From Mageeibacillus sp. UBA5747 (GTDB taxonomy: Bacteria > Bacillota > Clostridia > Saccharofermentanales > UBA5734): a stretch of 16,219 bases of DNA. Each line of letters begins with the position of its first letter. The first letter of the stretch is position 1. The notes under the pieces are model-generated. The model was not told where the DNA came from. It searched no databases and saw only the letters and a list, made by a program, of their open reading frames with translations. Below, piece by piece: positions 6,933 through 13,429 of this stretch. Both the position numbers and the translations under genes were made by a program. Where the stretch lies: assembly GCA_002419145.1 (NCBI GenBank), contig DIFN01000025.1, forward strand, positions 1-16,219, in the 5' to 3' direction.

Positions 6933-7954
6933 CCCCGGCCTCGCTCATAGGGGGTCGGATAAGGCAGATCGGACTGACGAGTCCGGCCATCCTGGTTGAT
7001 CACCCAGTAGGGATTTCGAAGCAGCTCGCGGCCCAGCGCAACCAGATCCGAACGGTCGTTGCCGAGGATCTCTTCCACTTGCTCGAGTCGGGTGACCAGG
7101 CCGACTGCGATGGTCTTGATCTGGCAATGTTTGCGGATCGCATCCGCATAGCTGACCTGATAGCCCGGGTAGAGCCGGATCGGGGTCTCCACCAGGCCGC
7201 CGGTGCTGACATGGACCAGGTCGGCGAGGTCCTTGATGGTATCGACGATGCGGCACGCTTCGGCGAGGTCGATCCCGCCCGTGGCATGATCTGTAGCCGA
7301 TATGCGCAACAGGATCGTGCGGTCACTCGGCCAGACCTCACGGACCGCGGTGAGGACTTCGCGCAGCAAACGTGTCCGGTTTGCCGTCGAGCCACCGTAA
7401 GCATCGGTACGCTGATTGGTTAGCGGGGAGAGGAATTCATGGAGCAGATAGCCATGTGCGGCGTGAATTTCGACGGCATCAAAACCGGCAGTCAGTGCGC
7501 GCCTGGCTGCATCCTGGAAAGCTTGCACGATGCCGGGGATCTCGGCCAGGGTCAGGGCATGGGGCATGCGGTATTCAGAAGAAAATGCGATTGCGCTGGG
7601 GGCGACGATCACCGGGTCACTCGAGGTGCATTTGCGTCCGGCATGAGCCAGTTGGATTGCGGTCTGGGAGCCGAACTGGTGAATCAAGTCGACAAGGCCT
7701 TTCATGCCGGCGATCTGTTTGTCTTCCCACAGGCCGAGGTCCTGGCTGGAGATCCGACCATTGGATGTGACGGCTGTAGCTTCGACAATGATCAGGCCAA
7801 CCCCGCCCAGAGCCCGCGTCGGGTAATGCAGGCGGTGGAAATCTTGGACCGTGCCGCTTTCATCGCTGGAATACATGCACATCGGCGGCATGACAATTCG
7901 GTTTTTCAAATTCAAATTTTTCAAGTTAAAAGGGGAATACGTCAGTAAAGGCAT
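6929..7954 (-). CDS. namA: NADPH dehydrogenase NamA/YqjM (old yellow enzyme family)
   Basis: The 341-residue product is close to the length of B. subtilis YqjM (338). It is an FMN-dependent TIM-barrel ene-reductase that uses NADPH to reduce activated double bonds. Key residues fall at the positions known from YqjM: Cys26 and Tyr28 in MPPMCMYSS, and His164, His167 and Tyr169 in EIHAAHGYL. GGVGLIIVEATAV, QLAHAGRK, NQRTDAYGGS and the C-terminal ALGRELLRNPYW are also typical. The ATG at 7954 is chosen because it aligns with the family start and follows GGAGG (7966-7970) at 11 bases; the frame is open to 8056. It is first in a two-gene unit with the DUF438 gene, with a 4-base overlap. The natural substrate is unknown for this enzyme class. 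Confidence 0.93.
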   Translation of the reverse strand: MPLLTYSPFNLKNLNLKNRIVMPPMCMYSSDESGTVQDFHRLHYPTRALGGVGLIIVEATAVTSNGRISSQDLGLWEDKQIAGMKGLVDLIHQFGSQTAIQLAHAGRKCTSSDPVIVAPSAIAFSSEYRMPHALTLAEIPGIVQAFQDAARRALTAGFDAVEIHAAHGYLLHEFLSPLTNQRTDAYGGSTANRTRLLREVLTAVREVWPSDRTILLRISATDHATGGIDLAEACRIVDTIKDLADLVHVSTGGLVETPIRLYPGYQVSYADAIRKHCQIKTIAVGLVTRLEQVEEILGNDRSDLVALGRELLRNPYWVINQDGRTRQSDLPYPTPYERGRG

Positions 7955-7989
7955 CGGTAACAGGTCCTCCAAAAGTTTCGCTTTTACCC

Positions 7990-7995
7990 ATTGTA
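7990..7995 (-). promoter_or_regulatory. Candidate -10 box for namA
   Basis: TACAAT on the minus strand lies 35 bases before the namA start codon, a good distance for a short leader. The -35 at normal spacing is weak (AGACGC); TTGGCA is present but 22 bases away. Treat as tentative. Confidence 0.3.
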
Positions 7996-8043
7996 ACCCA
8001 GTTTTCTGCCGGGCGTCTGCCAATACGTTACCACTTGCAGGGC

Positions 8044-8073
8044 TTGACAAGTTCATTTTCCAGTGGTCATAAT
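8044..8073 (+). promoter_or_regulatory. Sigma-A type promoter of the thiamine operon
   Basis: A perfect TTGACA (8044-8049) is followed after 18 bases by CATAAT (8068-8073, 5 of 6 matches). Transcription would start near 8080, about 30 bases before the TPP aptamer. This is one of the best promoter matches in the window. Confidence 0.7.
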
Positions 8074-8110
8074 GACGCTGTCAACCACTTGCTGGTTGTC
8101 ACAAGAGAAT

Positions 8111-8197
8111 TTTGGACCGGGGAGCCACCAGGCTGAGAGGGAGCATCACGCTTCGACCCGTAGAACCTGATCTGGATCATGCCAGCGAAGGAAGTCT
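8111..8197 (+). promoter_or_regulatory. TPP riboswitch (thi-box) aptamer
   Basis: The conserved thi-box blocks appear in order: GGGGAGCC (8119-8126), GGCTGAGAGGGA (8131-8142) containing CTGAGA, ACCCGTAGAACCTGATCTGG (8156-8175) and ATGCCAGCGAAGGAA (8179-8193). GCC/GGC can form P2, and CTGG/CCAG can form the P4 helix. The aptamer senses thiamine pyrophosphate. It lies between the promoter at 8044-8073 and an intrinsic terminator at 8231-8259, so ligand binding should cause early termination. As an inference, GCGAAG (8185-8190) is fully complementary to CTTCGC (8239-8244) in the terminator loop region and could serve as the antiterminator when no ligand is bound. All downstream genes through thiM belong to thiamine metabolism, which agrees. 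Confidence 0.95.
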
Positions 8198-8230
8198 GCA
8201 CTTGACACTCCTGTTTTGGGGGATGGCAAA

Positions 8231-8259
8231 GTTCGGCGCTTCGCGGCCGGGCTTTTTTT
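8231..8259 (+). terminator. Riboswitch-controlled intrinsic terminator
   Basis: GTTCGGC (8231-8237) pairs over seven positions, with two G-U pairs, to GCCGGGC (8246-8252), and a run of seven T (8253-8259) follows. It sits about 35 bases after the aptamer and 85 bases before the first start codon, the normal place for a TPP expression platform. A second perfect 8-bp inverted repeat, GCGGCCGG (8243-8250) with CCGGCCGC (8265-8272), overlaps its 3' arm. Confidence 0.8.
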
Positions 8260-8343
8260 ATTGGCCGGCCGCCGGTCCAAAACCTGATCGTACCCGTTGT
8301 CTCCGGCAAGGATGACAACTGGGCATAAGGAGAGGACCGTGCC

Positions 8344-9453
8344 ATGGATCTGCCCGATTTTGCCCGTCTGCTCGATGCCAATCTCAATCGAGTCTGTGAA
8401 GGACTGCGTGTGCTGGAGGATTATTTCCGTTTCGCTTCGCCACGGCCAGACCTCGCGGCCCGTTGCAAGAGCCTGCGTCATCAGGTGCGCCACGAACCCG
8501 GCTGCCTGATGCCAGATTTACCCGACTTATTGTGGTTCTGCCGTGATGCCAAGTCTGACTGTGGGCTCGAAGTTGCTCAACGGTTGCAGGATCAGGGCGT
8601 GATCCAGCACCAGCATCCAACCATCCGTGATTTTCTCAGTGCCAACGGTAAACGGATCCAGGAAGGGCTGCGCTCATTGGAAGAAGCCAGCCGCATGCTT
8701 GACCAGTCCCGCCTGGCGCGCTGTTTCGAGGTCTTGCGCTACCAAGCCTACACGTTAGAGGCAGACTGCCTGACAGCAGTCACGGGCGCACGGCGCGCTG
8801 AACCAGCGGCTTTTTTGCGCGGCCTGTATGGGATGGCCACACCCGATCCTGCAACAGGCCGTTCTGCTCTGTCGATCGGCCTTTGCTTACTCGCGGCTGG
8901 TGTGATGGTCCTGCAATATCGCAACAAGACGGCAGAAACCGTAGACCAGCTGGCTGATTGCCAGGCATTGGCTGCAGCCTGCCATGAACAGGGAGCGATC
9001 CTGATCGTCAACGATCGGCTGGACATCGCCCTGGCCTGTGGCGCCGACGGTGTTCACCTCGGGCAGGAAGACTTGCCCGTTCGTGTGGCCCGCCAGATGG
9101 CTAAGCAAGTTCGCCCGGGCCTGCCTTTCTGGATCGGCCTTTCCACCCACAATCCAGAACAAGCCCTGGCTGCTGTGGCCGCCGGCTGTGATTACATCGG
9201 CGTCGGTCCGGTTTTTGCCACCACAACCAAAGCAGACTTGCGTTCTCCCGTGGCCGGCCTTGAATATGTCCGCTGGGTTGCGGCCACCATCCAGTTGCCT
9301 CAGGTAGCGATCGGTGGAATCAGTCCTGATAATGTTGCCACGGTGCTTCAAGCCGGCGCCCGCTGCTGCGCCATGATCCATGCCATCAACCAGCAGCCAG
9401 ATCTTGTGGCCGAAGTCCGTCACATTCAGCAGCAGGTGCTGGCCCAACTATGA
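8344..9453 (+). CDS. thiE: Bifunctional ThiD2 (HMP-P kinase)-ThiE (thiamine phosphate synthase)
   Basis: The 369-residue product is a fusion. Residues about 5-140 match the ThiD2 domain, proposed as an alternative HMP-phosphate kinase: LLDANLNRVCEGLRVLEDYFRF, KSLRHQV, CRDAKSDCG and the second half-repeat NGKRIQEGLRSLEEASRMLD. Residues about 158-369 are ThiE, a TIM barrel that joins HMP-PP to thiazole phosphate: LQYRNK (190-195), VNDR (222-225), GADGVHLGQED (233-243), GLSTHN (265-270), DYIGVGPVFATTTK (283-296) and VAIGGIS (321-327). The usual late VVSAI motif reads MIHAI. The ATG at 8344 follows AAGGAGAGG at 8 bases. It is the first gene after the TPP riboswitch. No separate thiD lies in the window, which fits ThiD2 supplying the kinase step. 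Confidence 0.93.
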   Translation: MDLPDFARLLDANLNRVCEGLRVLEDYFRFASPRPDLAARCKSLRHQVRHEPGCLMPDLPDLLWFCRDAKSDCGLEVAQRLQDQGVIQHQHPTIRDFLSANGKRIQEGLRSLEEASRMLDQSRLARCFEVLRYQAYTLEADCLTAVTGARRAEPAAFLRGLYGMATPDPATGRSALSIGLCLLAAGVMVLQYRNKTAETVDQLADCQALAAACHEQGAILIVNDRLDIALACGADGVHLGQEDLPVRVARQMAKQVRPGLPFWIGLSTHNPEQALAAVAAGCDYIGVGPVFATTTKADLRSPVAGLEYVRWVAATIQLPQVAIGGISPDNVATVLQAGARCCAMIHAINQQPDLVAEVRHIQQQVLAQL

Positions 9454-9478
9454 ACAAACCCGGAAACCCATTTTAATC

Positions 9479-9504
9479 GTCGTTATCTGAAGTCGTTATC
9501 TGAA
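9479..9504 (+). repeat. 13-bp perfect tandem repeat before thiC
   Basis: GTCGTTATCTGAA occurs twice head to tail (9479-9491 and 9492-9504) in the 62-base gap between the ThiD2-ThiE gene and thiC, ending immediately before the AGGAGG site of thiC. It could be a replication-slippage duplication or a repeated recognition site; nothing shows which. Confidence 0.85.
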
Positions 9505-9515
9505 TAGGAGGATTC

Positions 9516-10856
9516 ATGAACCAGCAACCAACACCGCTTCCCTGGACCACTCAAATGGATGCAGCCCGTCGTGGTTTGATCACGCTCCAGATGCTCGAAG
9601 CCGCCGAAAGAGAGGGACTGGCACCCGAAATCATCCGCGACCGGATCGCTGCCGGTACGGTCTGTCTACCAGCCAATCGCAACCACTCTATGCTGAAAGG
9701 GTGTGCGATCGGCGAGGGGCTGACGACCAAAGTCAATGCCAATCTCGGTATCTCGGCCGACCTATGCCACTATGAGCAGGAGCAGGCAAAGGTCCAGGCT
9801 GCCCTGGCACTCAAGGTCGATGCCATCATGGACCTGTCATCAGCCGGGCAAACGGATGCGTTCCGGCGCTGGTTGATCAAAACATCTCCAACCATGATCG
9901 GTACAGTCCCCCTGTATGATGCCATTGGCTTTCTGGACAAAGAGTTATCTGACATCACCGCTGAGGAGTTCCTCCGCGTCGTGGAGATCCATGCCAAGGA
10001 TGGTGTCGATTTCGTCACGATCCATGCCGGGCTCAATCGTGCAACGGCAGCACGTTTTCGCCACAACCCGCGGGTGACCCCCATCGTATCCCGCGGCGGC
10101 TCACTGCTCTATGCCTGGATGGAAATGACCGGCCAGGAAAATCCTTTCTACGAACATTTCGATCAGCTGCTGGACATCTGCGCTGCTTATGATGTCACCT
10201 TGAGTCTGGGCGATGCCTGTCGCCCAGGCAGCCTGGCCGATGCCACGGATGCAGCTCAGATCGAAGAACTGGTGACTCTGGGTGAATTGACCCGCCGAGC
10301 CTGGGCTCGGAATGTCCAAGTCATGATCGAAGGCCCCGGACACATGGCTTTAAACGAAATCCCTGCCAACATGCTGCTGCAGAAAAAGCTCTGCCACGGG
10401 GCGCCCTTCTATGTGCTCGGACCACTCGTAACAGATATCGCACCAGGTTACGATCACATCACCAGTGCCATCGGCGGCGCCATCGCGGCTGCCAGTGGAG
10501 CTGATTTCCTCTGCTATGTCACACCGGCCGAACACTTGCGCCTGCCCGACCAGGATGACATGAAAGAAGGCATCATCGCCGCCAGGATCGCCGCCCATGC
10601 GGCTGATCTTGCCAAGGGAATTCCAGGCGCTGCCGACTGGGACCGCGCGATGAGTGTGGCTCGCCAGTCTGTCGACTGGCAGACCATGTACAGCCTGGCC
10701 CTCGATCCGGAAAAAGCTCGCCGCCTGCATGAAAGCGCGTTGCCAACGGAAGATGGGACCTGCACCATGTGCGGCAAGCTCTGCTCGATGCGCAACATGA
10801 ACCAGATTCTGGGCGGACAGTCGATCCGCCTGCATCAATCCGACCGGAAAGGATAG
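9516..10856 (+). CDS. thiC: Phosphomethylpyrimidine synthase ThiC (short clostridial type)
   Basis: The 446-residue product is a radical-SAM ThiC that rearranges aminoimidazole ribotide to HMP-phosphate. Recognisable blocks are KVNANLG (72-78), IMDLSSAGQTD (104-114), GTVPLYDA (129-136), VTIHAGLN (167-174), IVSRGGSLLYAWM (190-202), LGDACRPGS (231-239), EGPGHM (272-277), PLVTDIAPGYDHIT (303-316) and the C-terminal iron-sulfur motif with Cys416, Cys419 and Cys423. The cysteines are spaced CX2CX3C, one residue shorter than the CX2CX4C of the Bacillus and E. coli type. The N-terminal extension of long ThiC proteins is absent. The ATG at 9516 follows AGGAGG at four bases. Second gene of the thi operon; thiW starts four bases after its stop. 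Confidence 0.96.
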   Translation: MNQQPTPLPWTTQMDAARRGLITLQMLEAAEREGLAPEIIRDRIAAGTVCLPANRNHSMLKGCAIGEGLTTKVNANLGISADLCHYEQEQAKVQAALALKVDAIMDLSSAGQTDAFRRWLIKTSPTMIGTVPLYDAIGFLDKELSDITAEEFLRVVEIHAKDGVDFVTIHAGLNRATAARFRHNPRVTPIVSRGGSLLYAWMEMTGQENPFYEHFDQLLDICAAYDVTLSLGDACRPGSLADATDAAQIEELVTLGELTRRAWARNVQVMIEGPGHMALNEIPANMLLQKKLCHGAPFYVLGPLVTDIAPGYDHITSAIGGAIAAASGADFLCYVTPAEHLRLPDQDDMKEGIIAARIAAHAADLAKGIPGAADWDRAMSVARQSVDWQTMYSLALDPEKARRLHESALPTEDGTCTMCGKLCSMRNMNQILGGQSIRLHQSDRKG

Positions 10857-10860
10857 GAAG

Positions 10861-11415
10861 ATGACTGCTCGCGACACTCAATTGGACTTGAAAAAGCTGA
10901 CCCTATCCGCTGTACTGATCGCACTTGGGACTGCCGGATCCTTCCTGCCATTCATGACCTTCCCGATAGGGCCCTGCCGTTGTGCTCCCTTGCAGCATTC
11001 GATCAATGTCATCGGTGCGATCTTGCTCGGCCCCGGCTATGCCCTGGCCAACGCGTTTCTGATCTCCTTGTTGCGCAACTTGTTTGGAGTTGGTTCCTTG
11101 CTGGCCTTCCCAGGCAGCATGATCGGTGCCTTGCTGGCCGGTTGGCTGTATCGCATCTTTGCTACAGACAGCGCTGCCCTGATCGGGGAGTGGGTTGGCA
11201 CAGGCCTGATCGGCAGCCTTCTGGCTTATCCGGTAGCCCGCTACTTGATCGACCTATCTCCTGCCAGCACGACCTTTTTCGTACTCCCATTTGCCCTGAG
11301 CACCCTGGCTGGCGGATTGCTCGCTACCCTGATCCTGCCTGTCCTACGCAAAGCCATTTCCCTGCCCGTCCGCTCAGATCGCAAGAAAGCGCCTGAAGAT
11401 GGCAGCCAGACCTGA
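10861..11415 (+). CDS. thiW: ThiW, predicted thiazole-specific ECF transporter S component
   Basis: The 184-residue product is strongly hydrophobic, with about five to six membrane segments (roughly 12-32, 46-70, 84-100, 105-128 and 136-165) and a polar C-terminus. FPIGPCRCAPLQHSINVIGAILLGP and ISLLRNLFGVGSLLAFPGSMIG are the family signature of ThiW. ThiW is predicted from riboswitch regulation and co-occurrence with thiM to import hydroxyethylthiazole; it is an S component that would use the shared ECF energizing module encoded elsewhere. It follows thiC by four bases and overlaps thiM by 17 bases, which fits thiazole import coupled to thiazole kinase. Family is confident; the substrate is inferred. 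Confidence 0.92.
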   Translation: MTARDTQLDLKKLTLSAVLIALGTAGSFLPFMTFPIGPCRCAPLQHSINVIGAILLGPGYALANAFLISLLRNLFGVGSLLAFPGSMIGALLAGWLYRIFATDSAALIGEWVGTGLIGSLLAYPVARYLIDLSPASTTFFVLPFALSTLAGGLLATLILPVLRKAISLPVRSDRKKAPEDGSQT

Positions 11416-12334
11416 TCTTGCGGTGATCGTGGAGACCATCACGGTAAATTTCAACCGGGTGCGCAGGCGCAATCCCCTGATTCATCACATTTCTAATTGG
11501 GTCACCTTGAACGACTGTGCCAATGCTGCCTATGCCGTCGGCGCCCGGCCGACGATGGCCTTTGATCCACAGGAAGCCATCCTTGCTACAAACCAGGCCG
11601 ACGCCATCGTCTGGAACCTTGGTACTTTCAACAAGACGACCGCCAGCGCAATCCAGTCCGCCTTGCTCAGCGCCGCCACACGGCCCATTCCCGTCGTGAT
11701 CGACCCTGTCGCCGCCCAAGCCTATCCCGGCCGCCTGCACTTCGCGCTCGACTGTCTGGCCCAATTCGCCGTCCTTGCCGAACAAGGCAAACTCGCCTGC
11801 ACCCTTTTCATCCGTGGCAACGAAACTGAACTCACCGCACTCACCCAATCCAGCATCATACAACTCGGATTAAACCCAGCTCTCTCCAGCGGCGGGGTCG
11901 ACCATTGCCGGAAGGATGTGAGCCCAAATATGCCAGCACCTTTTGGGCTCACCCCTTTTTCGGCAAAATTGTCATCCTATCAGCTGTTTCTTGCTTCTTT
12001 CCCAGCAAACATGGCACTGTTCCTGGTCGAAACGGGGAAAAGAGACCATGTTCTTTTTCTCAACGAGGGTCAGCTGGATAATTTGACCCATGTGCAGACT
12101 TGTCCGTCTCTGGCGTTGATCACAGGGGCAGGCTGTGTGAGCGATACCTTGATAGCAGCGACAACTGGAGCGCTCCTTAGTAAGGAACCTGAGCTTGCGC
12201 GGCGCGATCTGGCTGCTGCAGCCTTTGCGGCTGTCGCCGGTCTGGTTCGGGCAGGCCAGCTGGCTAACGAAAAGGCTGGCGGCATCGGTACATTTCGCAG
12301 TTTGCTCTTTGATGAACTGAGTCGGCTGGGGTGA
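11399..12334 (+). CDS. thiM: Hydroxyethylthiazole kinase ThiM (divergent, enlarged)
   Basis: The 311-residue product phosphorylates hydroxyethylthiazole. Evidence: NPLIHHISNWVTLNDCANAA (25-44), GARPTMA (48-54), WNLGTFN (72-78), VVIDPVAA (99-106), IRGNETEL (138-145), GGVD (165-168), ETGKRD (211-216), and ITGAGC (241-246) with the conserved Cys246. The usual length is 260-275. Extra residues occur near 115-135 and especially at 169-211, where the stretch between GVD and the TG motif is about 18 residues longer than in B. subtilis. That extra part coincides with a large DNA palindrome (11905-11966). The start at 11399 overlaps the end of thiW by 17 bases and has no strong ribosome site, so coupling to thiW translation is likely; a GTG at 11423 is the alternative. 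It is the last gene of the thi operon. Confidence 0.9.
   Translation: MAARPDLAVIVETITVNFNRVRRRNPLIHHISNWVTLNDCANAAYAVGARPTMAFDPQEAILATNQADAIVWNLGTFNKTTASAIQSALLSAATRPIPVVIDPVAAQAYPGRLHFALDCLAQFAVLAEQGKLACTLFIRGNETELTALTQSSIIQLGLNPALSSGGVDHCRKDVSPNMPAPFGLTPFSAKLSSYQLFLASFPANMALFLVETGKRDHVLFLNEGQLDNLTHVQTCPSLALITGAGCVSDTLIAATTGALLSKEPELARRDLAAAAFAAVAGLVRAGQLANEKAGGIGTFRSLLFDELSRLG
11905..11966 (+). repeat. 62-bp imperfect palindrome inside thiM
   Basis: GTGAGCCCAAA (11918-11928) and TTTGGGCTCAC (11942-11952) form a perfect 11-bp inverted repeat around a 13-base loop. The symmetry extends outward: TTGCCG (11905-11910) matches CGGCAA (11961-11966), and GAAGG can pair with the T-run at 11956-11960. 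On the plus strand the core stem is followed by CCC and five T, so it also resembles an intrinsic terminator. It encodes residues about 169-190 of ThiM, in frame and without a stop. Confidence 0.8.
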
Positions 12335-12381
12335 TCTGCTGATCCTTTAAATCAGGGGGCAGCTGCGTGGACCGCGCAGGG

Positions 12382-12394
12382 CCTGTGCTATAAT
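12382..12394 (+). promoter_or_regulatory. Extended -10 promoter of the kinase/nuclease-HPRT-like pair
   Basis: CCTGTGCTATAAT carries a perfect TATAAT (12389-12394) with the TRTGn extension; the -35 region is poor. An inverted repeat CTGCG/CGCAG (12363-12367 and 12375-12379) lies just upstream across the -35 zone and could be an operator, though it is short. The predicted start is near 12401, leaving about 26 bases to the GTG start codon. The site separates this pair from the riboswitch-controlled operon. No terminator is visible between thiM and this promoter, only a weak CTGAT/ATCAG hairpin. Confidence 0.6.
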
Positions 12395-12426
12395 GGGATC
12401 AGGTTCTGCGAAGGGGGATTACCACC

Positions 12427-13368
12427 GTGCCGATTCTGACGATTTCCCGGCAAATGGGCAGTCTAGGCGATGAGATCGCTCACGAAATGTCCCGTCGCCT
12501 GGGCTGGGTTTTGCTCGATCACAATCAGATGATCAATCGCTTTTTTACAGAAGGTGTCACCGAGCACGAACGACAGTCTCTATCTGAGAGCGCACGCTTT
12601 TTTTTAAATGCGGCACCTGATGGACAAACCTATATCGACCGTCTCGAGCGTGGCTTGAACCAGCTCGCCACAGAAAAACCCCTGATCCTGCTCGGTTTTG
12701 GCTCACAGATCATTTTTGCCGAAAATGACGAGGCGGTCCATGTCCGGATCACCGCCCCGGCTACCATCCGCCTGGAGCGCGTCAAAAATCAGTTCAACGC
12801 CACAGACGAAAACGCCAGCCAGATACTTGACCAGGCCGACCGCCGCCATCGACGCTTTGTCTCGACTCTTTTTGATGTTGACAGTACCGATGAGTCTTTG
12901 TACCATTTGGTTCTCAACACCGGATTTTTGTCCGTGGCCGAAGCAGTCGAGACTCTGTCGGCACTGCTCAACATCAAAGAGATCATGCACGAGCAGCCGA
13001 AACAACCAGAAAAGCCAGTCCAATCAGCGAATGGGCAGATCCATTTCAAAAATAAATCCGAAGCCGAATTCGCCCGCATCCTGGACATGCACCAGATCGA
13101 GTGGAAATATGAACCACGGACATTTCCTGTTGAATGGGACGCCGAAGGTAATGTAACCTTAGCTTTCAGCCCGGATTTTTACCTCGTCCAGTTCGATACC
13201 TATCTGGAGCTGACCACCATGAATCAGCGTTATGTGACAGAGAAGAACAAGAAACTGCGCCGGGTGCGCGAGCTCTATCCCGGAACACATATCAAGATCG
13301 TCTATAAGAGGGATTTCCAAACCCTGATCGAACGTTTCAGTCACATGGGCACGACCAGTCAGCTGTGA
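12427..13368 (+). CDS. Cytidylate-kinase-like domain fused to a PD-(D/E)XK nuclease-like domain
   Basis: The 313-residue product has two parts. Residues 1 to about 185 resemble the cytidylate-kinase-like family: ILTISRQMGSLGDEIAHEMSRRLG, LILLGFGSQIIF, AVHVRITAPATIRLERV, DRRHRRF and LYHLVLNTGFLSVAEAV. The N-terminal nucleotide loop lacks the Lys of a classical P-loop. After a polar linker (about 186-205) comes a domain with SEAEFARIL (211-219), IEWKYEPRTF, SPDFYL (248-253, Asp250), YLELTT (259-264, Glu261) and Lys residues at 273-276, arranged like the core of restriction-endonuclease-fold enzymes. The GTG start at 12427 follows AAGGGGG at 9 bases. It lies 61 bases before the HPRT-like gene. 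Catalysis by either domain is unproven; the fusion suggests nucleotide-regulated action on nucleic acid. Confidence 0.75.
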   Translation: MPILTISRQMGSLGDEIAHEMSRRLGWVLLDHNQMINRFFTEGVTEHERQSLSESARFFLNAAPDGQTYIDRLERGLNQLATEKPLILLGFGSQIIFAENDEAVHVRITAPATIRLERVKNQFNATDENASQILDQADRRHRRFVSTLFDVDSTDESLYHLVLNTGFLSVAEAVETLSALLNIKEIMHEQPKQPEKPVQSANGQIHFKNKSEAEFARILDMHQIEWKYEPRTFPVEWDAEGNVTLAFSPDFYLVQFDTYLELTTMNQRYVTEKNKKLRRVRELYPGTHIKIVYKRDFQTLIERFSHMGTTSQL

Positions 13369-13429
13369 CTATTCGGGTCTGATCCAGTGTCACCCCGTCT
13401 GATCATACAGGCTGCAGGAGAGGTTTTTC

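Noticed and set aside
8243..8272. GCGGCCGG/CCGGCCGC hairpin as the antiterminator of the TPP riboswitch
   Set aside because: Its 3' arm lies beyond the T-run, so it is made too late to prevent termination at 8253-8259.
8887..9447. Open frame of 186 codons on the minus strand
   Set aside because: Antisense to the ThiE domain, which has all family motifs.
10350..10877. Open frame of 175 codons on the minus strand
   Set aside because: Antisense to the end of thiC; no domain recognised.
12339..12355. CTGAT/ATCAG hairpin after thiM as a terminator
   Set aside because: Only a 5-bp stem and followed by G-rich sequence rather than a T-run.
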